Below, piece by piece: positions 20,938-28,500 of a stretch of DNA of 64,000 nucleotides. The notes under the pieces are model-generated. The model did not search any database. It saw nothing but the letters and a program-made list of their open reading frames with translations, and was not told where the DNA came from. Every line of letters begins with the position of its first letter. Positions within the stretch are counted from its first letter, which is position 1. A program made the position numbers and the translations under genes. The stretch comes from a virus. Where the stretch lies: the IMG/VR virus record IMGVR_UViG_3300008954_003018, positions 1 through 64,000 of that record, one strand, 5' to 3'.

Positions 20938-21284
20938 AAGATTTAAACTTTTTCACCTATAAAGCAAAATTAATAAAAGTTATAGATGGTGACACCATCG
21001 ATGCAAAAATCGATTTAGGGTTTGATGTGTGGGTTAAAAAAAGAATTAGACTTTTTAATATTGACACTCCAGAGGTTCGAACAAAAGATCTAGCAGAAAA
21101 AAAGAAAGGTCTAGCAGCAAAAAGCAGATTAATAGAAATACTAAACGAATCAAATAATGAATTTTGTATTGTTTCCCATGGTGTTGGAAAATACGGAAGA
21201 TGTTTAGGTGAACTATTTATAGGTGAAAAAAACATTAATAAACAATTGATTTTAGAAGGGCATGCCAAGGAATATAATAAATGA
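20934..21284 (+). CDS. thermonuclease (SNase-like)
   Basis: 116 residues, GTG start. Staphylococcal-nuclease motifs are intact: VIDGDTIDA (about 17-25), RIRLFNIDTPEVR (about 37-49) with the Arg and Glu of the active site, and GKYGRCLGEL (about 84-93). Calcium-dependent cleavage of DNA/RNA is expected. It lacks a signal peptide and has no in-frame tag, but a complete tag peptide lies immediately upstream in another frame. Within a run of tagged enzymes, so it may be delivered with the virion or degrade host DNA. Confidence 0.88.
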   Translation: MKDLNFFTYKAKLIKVIDGDTIDAKIDLGFDVWVKKRIRLFNIDTPEVRTKDLAEKKKGLAAKSRLIEILNESNNEFCIVSHGVGKYGRCLGELFIGEKNINKQLILEGHAKEYNK

Positions 21285-21490
21285 GTCATCTAAAAGACAA
21301 TGACGAAACATACATTAGTCATTTTTTATTTGCAGGAAAGATTGGGTTAACTTTAATTTTTAGAGGAACTATATTTTTATTGCATGCACTGTTTCCGATA
21401 GCTGATGTACCAAAGCGCTGGAACTTGTTTGCTACAATATCAGAACTAAAAGAGTGGCACTCTTATACAATTACGAGAAAAAACAAATGA
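21281..21490 (+). CDS. DUF6356-like small membrane protein
   Basis: 69 residues: MSHLKDNDETYISHFLFAGK, a hydrophobic helix (IGLTLIFRGTIFLLHALFP), then IADVPKRWNLF. The HL...ESYxxH then HALFP layout matches what I recall of DUF6356 membrane proteins found in marine phages and bacteria. One or two membrane passes. Overlaps both neighbours by four bases. Confidence 0.65.
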   Translation: MSHLKDNDETYISHFLFAGKIGLTLIFRGTIFLLHALFPIADVPKRWNLFATISELKEWHSYTITRKNK

Positions 21491-22005
21491 AACTATTATT
21501 TGAAAATTGGCGAAGGTACTTGAAAGAAGACAAGGATATAGATTCTGTTGTTAAAGTTGTTATTTTAAACGATGAAAATAAAATTTTAATTTTAAAACGA
21601 AGTGATGATGAAATGTGGAATTTACCGGGTGGCCACATGAAAGAAAATGAAAGCGAAGAAGAAGGTGCAAAAAGAGAAGTCTCCGAAGAAACTAATTTAG
21701 CTGTTGAGAACTTGAAGCCAATTGGTGAAAAAGGCAAAATAAAGTACTATGAATCTAAGGAGTTTAGTGGTATAATAGAGTTAAATGAAGAACACACAGA
21801 ATATGTGTGGGAGAACAGCGAGGAGATTGCAAACAAGGATATGCATCAAAAAGATAAAGACATTATAACTGAAAAGTATAATAAATTAGAAGAGTTTGAT
21901 ACAAATATCCCAGGCCAAACACTGGTTTATGGAGATCCCAATAATGCCGGTGGATTAAATACAAAGCCTAAAAAGTTTGCTGACGAAGAAAATGAAGGAA
22001 GTTAA
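21487..22005 (+). CDS. tagged Nudix hydrolase
   Basis: 172 residues from ATG 21487, which overlaps the previous stop; an upstream in-frame ATG lies in the other gene. N-terminal type B tag MKLLFENWRRYLKED (LKE then D). Nudix box GGHMKENE...REVSEET at about 48-70 has the expected Glu residues. Hydrolyses nucleoside diphosphate derivatives (NTPs, NADH, ADP-ribose, caps); substrate cannot be told. The acidic C-terminus TLVYGDPNNAGGLNTKPKKF may be a linker. If the tag is cleaved, the enzyme would travel in the capsid. Confidence 0.88.
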   Translation: MKLLFENWRRYLKEDKDIDSVVKVVILNDENKILILKRSDDEMWNLPGGHMKENESEEEGAKREVSEETNLAVENLKPIGEKGKIKYYESKEFSGIIELNEEHTEYVWENSEEIANKDMHQKDKDIITEKYNKLEEFDTNIPGQTLVYGDPNNAGGLNTKPKKFADEENEGS

Positions 22006-22591
22006 TAATTTAGTAAAAGAATGGAAGAAATTTTTATTAAAAGAAGATAAAACCTACCAAATATATTGTGATATGGATGGCGTTTTAGTAGATCTGGTTG
22101 GTGCCGTCTTAGAAAAGGCACAAAAAAATGCAAAAGATGAAAAGTTAAGAAAAGGTGTTGAAAAAATTCTAGCCATTGATTGGAGATGGACGGAAAAGAA
22201 TCCAAAATACCAGAAATCTTTAGATTATATTGATAACATGGTAAGCAATAATGTAGAATTTTGGGCAACATTGCCCCCAACATCAGATAAAGACGTTTTG
22301 TGGAGTTATATTTCACAATATGATCCAATTATCCTTTCTCACCCATGGGATGGAGAGTCTGCAGAGGGGAAAAGAGTGTGGGTTTCGAATTTAATAGATC
22401 CTCAACCAATTGATGTGATACTAACAGGCGACAAACACAGGCATGCTACAACAAAAGATGGTAAACCCAACATTTTAATTGATGATTTTGAAAAATATAC
22501 TGTCCCATGGGAGCAAGCAGGGGGCATTGCCATACTACATACTTCTGCAGAGGACACAATAAGCAAACTTAAGGCTTTAATGGAGCAATAA
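21992..22591 (+). CDS. tagged HAD-type phosphatase/5'-nucleotidase
   Basis: 199 residues from ATG 21992, overlapping the Nudix gene. Tag-like start MKEVNNLVKEWKKFLLKED (type B variant, LKE-D). HAD motif I is YCDMDGVLVDLVG (about 25-37: nucleophile Asp and the DxD acid/base), with IILSHP as probable motif II and ILIDDFEKYT as motif IV. This resembles phage 5'(3')-nucleotidases or polynucleotide phosphatases. Following Nudix and preceding another tagged protein, it belongs to the tagged enzyme series. Confidence 0.82.
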   Translation: MKEVNNLVKEWKKFLLKEDKTYQIYCDMDGVLVDLVGAVLEKAQKNAKDEKLRKGVEKILAIDWRWTEKNPKYQKSLDYIDNMVSNNVEFWATLPPTSDKDVLWSYISQYDPIILSHPWDGESAEGKRVWVSNLIDPQPIDVILTGDKHRHATTKDGKPNILIDDFEKYTVPWEQAGGIAILHTSAEDTISKLKALMEQ

Positions 22592-23338
22592 ATGAAGAAA
22601 TTATTTGAAAATTGGCGAGGATTAATTAAAGAATCAAGGGGTCCAAAGGGTTTTCACTATAAAATTACACAAAGTTCCAAAACAATAGTGATTTTGCCTT
22701 TAAGTTTGCAAACTAATGAACCAGAACCAGGAAAAGCAGAGGGAAATGCAGAGGTTGTTCTTGAAAAACGCACAGATATTCCCAATTGGCAGCTAGCATG
22801 GTCTAATGCACCTGCTGATTCAGAGGGTGTTGGTACGATAATGTACCTAATGGCACTAGAATTAGCCGGAAATGAAGGTTTATCCCCCGATGATTACGAT
22901 CAAAGTGATGATGCACTACGTGTTTGGGCCAAATTTATGCCCGAAAACAATAGATTTGGTGTTTCTAAGGTCAAAAAAGAGCAATTTGCCCACGATAACG
23001 ATGAAAATCCCTTCTTTTTTGTGTTCTACAAGCCGAATAGAGCCATTTTAAGCCGCTTTAAGGACCGTATATCGTATGAGGAGGGGTCGGAGGAAGAAAA
23101 GCCCGTCAAAGAGCCTGATATTGAGCCGTTCGACGTTGAAAATGACTGGGATTCTCTCTATGATGACGAAATATTGCAAGAAGAAGAGCCCTATCAGAAG
23201 AAAGTGAAGAAAAAACACCGCAGAATGAAGGTTAGACTGATTGGAAAGGGCAAAAACAAGCATAATGTGGGCAAAAAGATGAAAAAGCCGTCTTATAAGC
23301 GATCAAAAAGCGCTCCACCGGGCGCTGGTGGCTCTTAG
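22592..23338 (+). CDS. tagged protein with possible acetyltransferase-like core
   Basis: 248 residues. Type B tag MKKLFENWRGLIKES (IKE-S). The core has VGTIMYLMALELAGNEGLSP, a glycine-containing helix start reminiscent of small GNAT-like folds, then DDALRVWAKFMPEN. Residues after about 160 are acidic, then the last 50 are basic (KVKKKHRRMKVRLIGKGKNK) and disordered, possibly DNA-binding. The acetyltransferase call is weak. Starts directly after the previous stop. Confidence 0.6.
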   Translation: MKKLFENWRGLIKESRGPKGFHYKITQSSKTIVILPLSLQTNEPEPGKAEGNAEVVLEKRTDIPNWQLAWSNAPADSEGVGTIMYLMALELAGNEGLSPDDYDQSDDALRVWAKFMPENNRFGVSKVKKEQFAHDNDENPFFFVFYKPNRAILSRFKDRISYEEGSEEEKPVKEPDIEPFDVENDWDSLYDDEILQEEEPYQKKVKKKHRRMKVRLIGKGKNKHNVGKKMKKPSYKRSKSAPPGAGGS

Positions 23339-23368
23339 TGACTAGTTATTGATAGCGAGGGAGGTTTT

Positions 23369-23569
23369 ATGCCAATTATCACTGAAATTTCCGATTTTGA
23401 CCTCGAAATGATCAATATTCTGATCAAAAAAGAGCGCGAAGAGCAAAATAACGCTTTTGGGCGCCCATTTCTTCAAATACCAACCCCAAATCCGCTAAAT
23501 TGTCCGAAATTGCGCGAAATAACAGAAGAAAAACAAAATGACGACAAAATAATCATTATTGACATTTGA
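23369..23569 (+). CDS. small protein, unknown
   Basis: 66 residues with a GGGAGG site. Contains FGRPFLQIPTPNP, a proline-rich segment, within a charged helical context (DFDLEMINILIKKEREEQN). No function known. Last gene before the giant-protein block. Confidence 0.6.
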   Translation: MPIITEISDFDLEMINILIKKEREEQNNAFGRPFLQIPTPNPLNCPKLREITEEKQNDDKIIIIDI

Positions 23570-23570
23570 A

Positions 23571-23583
23571 AACTATTTAAACT
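23571..23583 (+). promoter_or_regulatory. AACTATTTAAACT motif (putative late promoter)
   Basis: 24 bases before the ATG at 23608; starts the giant virion-protein block. Confidence 0.55.
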
Positions 23584-23607
23584 GTATACTTTTATTTTCC
23601 CGGAGTT

Positions 23608-25542
23608 ATGCAGCATATGCCCTATAAGAACCTTGCAAGAATTATATTAGAAGAGTATTATAAGCTTATAAGCGAGTCAAAGGGCAAACTACCATCGACT
23701 ATAAGCAAAATAGGTAAACCGGTTCGTATACCTACGCCTAGGCTTCCAACTATTAGGCCTGGTTTGTTAAACCTCGGAAAAACCAGCAAAATAGGACAGA
23801 CTGGTCATGTTCCGGATGACGTGGGAGCGCCGCTCGAAGGTGAATTTACATATAGACCTTATGATCTTGAAGCGGCGCCGGTAAAAGAATTGACGCCTGC
23901 TGTTGGCGCGCCGCATGTAGAACCACATGGCCAGAACGTGCAGTATTTAGGGGTGCGCGAGGCTCCGGGTGAACCTGTAGATTATAGCGCGCTAAGAACG
24001 GAACTTGGTGGCATGCTGGCGCCACATTTTCGAAAAGAACCTGTAAATCCACAAAACTATAGTAGGGTGGCAATGCCGGGAGACGAAGGAAATTTAACGG
24101 TTCGGCCATCATATGAACAATTTGAAGAACTAGCACCAAGTGGTTTGCGCGATGTAATAAAAAGCATCACAGCGGATGTAAGGGCGGGGGTTATTACTCC
24201 ACACGATGCTGCTAGCTTTGTAATCGAGTATTATCCCCGTGAAGCAATGCAATGGCACACAAGACGAGGATATCTTGCGGATGTAGAAAAAGCAGTTAAA
24301 GCAAAGATAAAAAGCATCGATCTTTACCCTAGTGCTGAAAAAGTTGCGTTAGAAAAGTTAAGATTGAAAGCTGCAGAAGCTTTTGAAGCAAACAGACCGG
24401 TGGGAGTTGCAAGCACCGGAAGGCTTGATTTATCAGGTGGTTCAACCATGGAAATACTAGCTCAAGAAAAGGCAGTTATAGACAGCATTGCTCCAAGCTT
24501 GGCGCGCCAGTATTATGGTAAGGATTATGGTAATTTAACACCTGGAGAAAGAGCGACTGTTCAGGGTATTAGTAAAAACACGCTTGATAGTATAAAAAAT
24601 ACGCCCCCAGCGCAACTTCGTAAAAATATTGCAAATTTGGAGGCGCGCCAAGGCCAACAGAACCCATGGGAAAAGGCTGGAGTCTCGAAAAAGCTATGGG
24701 ACGAAGATGTTGCTGCGAGATGGGGACAATTAATTGATGAAGTACACCCAATGGTAGTAGATTATTATGTCGACGGAATTCGCAGTGGAAAAATTACGGG
24801 GCGCGCCCTACAACTTGCGCGTGGAACATGGATGAAAGATCCTTTTTATCGCGCAATTGTAAACAAACTGGAGGAACCCTCGCTTATCATCACTGATCAT
24901 ACCAAAGAACCTGCGATGACCGTTCGAAGGGACTTTAGCGAAGATCCGCGGGGCGTAACGGTTGTTGAACCCACAAAAACACACGAGGATTACGCACCCG
25001 GGATGTCTCTTGAAGATTTTAAAGGCGTTGAGGCGCCGAGTAATTCGGAATTGGCGTGGGCTCGTCACAGGGCACATACGCAAAGGGGCCATGAGGATAC
25101 AGGCCAACTCATTCCCGGAAGAACATATGGGATTCAAGCTTATGAGAGAGCGGTGAGCGAGATAGGGCGTCTAGGCATGCCTTTAACTCCCGGAGAAATA
25201 AGAGAATTGGCAACTAACAGCCCTACAGCATTGCGTGTATATCGCGACATTTTAAATTTGGGATGGGATGAGCACATTGCGCCCGGCCTCAGAACGCCAC
25301 GAGTGCGCGTTCCGGAGCGTGGGTTCGATTGGGACACACACTTACAAGACGTGGAACGGGAGATACAAAGGTTTGGGTATTCTCGTTCGGCTGCAGATGT
25401 ATGGGGTGAAAATCCACGTGGTGGTCTAACAGTTGTTGATGAGACACCGCCAAGAAGAAGAGGTCGCATGACAGAATTTGACGAAGCTAAAAAAATAGTA
25501 CAGAAAGAATACCAAAAGTTATTGTTGGAAATCAAGAAATGA
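23608..25542 (+). CDS. 644-aa tagged virion-like protein, paralogous N-terminus with next gene
   Basis: Begins MQHMPYKNLARIILEEYYKL with ISE-S, a type A-like tag, and ends FDEAKKIVQKEYQKLLLEIK, a second tag at the C-terminus. Residues about 25-80 (KLPSTISKIGKP, LPTIRPGLL, APLEGEFTYRPYD) match the start of the next protein, so the two share a duplicated module. The rest is Gly/Pro/Arg-rich with helical stretches; no catalytic motif seen. Large size and tags suggest a structural, internal or ejection protein. Overlaps the next gene by ATGA. Confidence 0.7.
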   Translation: MQHMPYKNLARIILEEYYKLISESKGKLPSTISKIGKPVRIPTPRLPTIRPGLLNLGKTSKIGQTGHVPDDVGAPLEGEFTYRPYDLEAAPVKELTPAVGAPHVEPHGQNVQYLGVREAPGEPVDYSALRTELGGMLAPHFRKEPVNPQNYSRVAMPGDEGNLTVRPSYEQFEELAPSGLRDVIKSITADVRAGVITPHDAASFVIEYYPREAMQWHTRRGYLADVEKAVKAKIKSIDLYPSAEKVALEKLRLKAAEAFEANRPVGVASTGRLDLSGGSTMEILAQEKAVIDSIAPSLARQYYGKDYGNLTPGERATVQGISKNTLDSIKNTPPAQLRKNIANLEARQGQQNPWEKAGVSKKLWDEDVAARWGQLIDEVHPMVVDYYVDGIRSGKITGRALQLARGTWMKDPFYRAIVNKLEEPSLIITDHTKEPAMTVRRDFSEDPRGVTVVEPTKTHEDYAPGMSLEDFKGVEAPSNSELAWARHRAHTQRGHEDTGQLIPGRTYGIQAYERAVSEIGRLGMPLTPGEIRELATNSPTALRVYRDILNLGWDEHIAPGLRTPRVRVPERGFDWDTHLQDVEREIQRFGYSRSAADVWGENPRGGLTVVDETPPRRRGRMTEFDEAKKIVQKEYQKLLLEIKK

Positions 25543-28500
25543 AAAAAAAGAAAATCACCATCAAGATGAACGAATCAAAAAGCAAATTACCATCAACTTT
25601 AAGTAAAATAGGCAAACCTAGACCACCAGGGCCATCGCTTAAGCTACCAGTTATTAGGCCTGATTTATTAAAAATTGGCAGCCCCACTATTTCAAACACT
25701 CCACGAGCAGTAGATGCGCCACTTGAGGGTGAATTTGTATATAAACCTTATGATCCTGATGTATTAAAACCAGAGGTGCATTTGATGCCGAAGCCGCCGG
25801 AGACACCTGATCTTGCGCGCGGGAAGCAGCCTGATTACGATTGGCTGGAAAGCGAGGTTACACCTGCGGCACCAGTAGAAACTCCAGTTATAGAGCCGTG
25901 GGAGTCGCCATTACGTTTAGACGACCGACAGCCATTAATGGCAGCCAGGGAAGAAGAAAAGCTGGTTAATGGTTTGAAAAATTTTCTTGCGAAAGAATAC
26001 TCAAGCGGCCGGTATAAGGAAAAATGGTTAGATGCCGGGGTACCAGAAAAAGTGTACGATGAGCTTGTTTTGCCGCGCGTAATAAAAAAAATCAACGCCA
26101 CGCCAATAATTATTTCAAGTCAAACACCTGATGGGCTTAACCCAGAAATATGGGAGAGGGCTGGTGGCGTATATGCCCCGCCGGGTGCAACTGGGACACC
26201 ATGGGGGAGCGTACAAATAAGAACACCATCAGATATAGCAAAATATTCCACCGGAGGCATGTCGACCTTGGGAACACTGGCTCATGAAGTTGGCCATGGT
26301 TTTTCTTATGATCCATATTTGGTTGCAATTTACAACAAATTCAGAAGTGCTCCTAATCCTGCGCAAGAGTTCCTAGCAAACAAAGCATTAGTTAGGAGCG
26401 GCATACCGGCTGAAATTATTCCGTATCTCAAATCGCACGGCTTAAGTGCAGCGCAGCAAGGTCTTTATCGTTACTACCCTCCGGAGCATGCGCAATCCAT
26501 TTATATACCAACTGCTACACTGGCTCAAATGCAGGCTTATGAGCTAGATAGTTTACTTGATCTTGGTCAGCATGGCGGCCAGATTGGAGACCGTCTAACA
26601 CCTGGAGAATTGCTGGGTTATAAATGGGCGCAAAATTTTAAAAAATATCGTGCTGGAGACACTTCTCCAGAAGTGAAGGAAGCTGCTCTTCAGGAATATA
26701 AATGGCGAAGCAATATAGAGGAAATATATGCAGATGTAAAAGCAGTTGATGCTATTTTAAAGCGCCCAATGACAGGGAATGATATTAGAGAAACTTGTAT
26801 GGGAGTTCGTACTGTTGGTTCGGCTGCAATAAATGCTGTCCCTTCGTTTAGGGATTTTTTAAATTGCAAACACCCTGAAAAGGCTGCTTCTATATTCAAC
26901 AAAATAGTCCAAATCGGCATTGCTGGTACTGGTGCTGCAGCTGTTGGTGCTTCCGAGGGAGATGGATCACAAAGCTTAAAAGAAGATACACAAAATAAAA
27001 TAAACAAAATTATTTCTGAAGAAATTGAGAAAATGTTGTTAGAGGCACCTGTGATACCCGCTTCTTTTGCCGATTATTTAGATACACCGCATGCAGCTGC
27101 TCTTCGAAGAAAAATGGACTTCTTAGGTTCAAAACATTCTCTCCCCTACCCTCAAAGCATGGACGTACGCCCGAAGGAAGAAATCGGTGGTGGTTATACA
27201 GACGAATTTGGCTTGAAGCATCAAAAAGGTTCACAGCGCGTGACGCCCGGAGAGCAACTTAAGCACGAAATTGCAATGGGCGGCATGAACTGGAAACAAG
27301 GTGTCCCGGGATATTATTTACCATGGGGCGGCCCTAAAGATCCTAAAGATCCCCGCGGGGCGCCAAGAGGTTGGATATATCAAGGGCCCGGAACACGAGA
27401 AGGTGGGGGTTCCACACCGGTTCCTCCGCAAAGAATGGGCGGCTCTAGTGCTCTAAAAAAAGATCCGAGTGGTTATTTTCAAAGATTTGGAAAGGGCAAA
27501 CGAACTTGGTCTGGTGTGCCAAGAGGAAAAAATAAAGGACTGAGATATGGCTACATTCCCGGCTCAGAATTAAAGGCGAAAGTGGACGAATACACCAAAA
27601 CGAGAAACATACACAAAGATCTAGAAGACGAAACGTGGCAAAATTACAGAGGCCGCTCAAGTTTTTTCAGTGAAGATTCCGGAGATTTAGATGGTCCGAT
27701 TGTTCGCTCATATCAAGATCCAAAAACAGGCAAGTGGCATCAAACCACAATTGTACCGATGGCAGATCCATATAGGCAGGGACCGGATCCCAGTAAAGAG
27801 GGAAAGTCATCATGGTTAGATCTGTTTACTGGTGGCGGATCTGGTGTGGGATGGACTGGCATGCCACACACTGGTCCAAGCGCATCGCGGCAGCTAGAAT
27901 TAAACAAAGAAAGAATGCGTCGGTGTGCAAATGATCCTAAATGTCTTGATAAATTAAAATCAAAATGGGAAAAATCTAAATATTTCCCTGGAGCAACAGA
28001 AGGGTTCGGAAATCTTCCTCTCATGTGGCCTGGATGGGAACAACTTACAGATTATTGGACCGGAATACAGTCGCCCGGAACGCATCGTGCTGCCCTACCA
28101 GATGAAAGCAGTTATCTACGACATTTGGGTGTACCCAAGAAAGCTACACAAAAGGTTTTTAATAAAAAAGATTGGCATTATTTAAACGACAGAGAGAAAG
28201 AGGTCGCTAGTTTTAACTATTGGGAGCGCAAAGAGAATAAAGATAGAATTCCTGAACTTTTGAAAAAACAAGAATCTGGTGATCTTACCGATAGAGAAAG
28301 ACTGGAACTAAAAGGGTTAACGTATGTAAAGGAGTTTAGTAAAATCGCAGACAAATACAAAAAAGCGATGGGCCCGGGCTATGAATATTCTAACCCTGCA
28401 TATGCAGGTGACGTTCCTTATCAGTTTAATCTTTTCACAGATCCTATAGAAGTAACTCCAGCCGGTATACCGGCCATGCTTTGGAGAGGGCTAGCCAAGG

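Noticed and set aside
20925-20940. Programmed -1 frameshift joining the tag peptide to SNase
   Set aside because: No slippery heptamer, and the zero-frame codon cannot re-pair in the -1 frame; a stop lies directly before the GTG in the nuclease frame.
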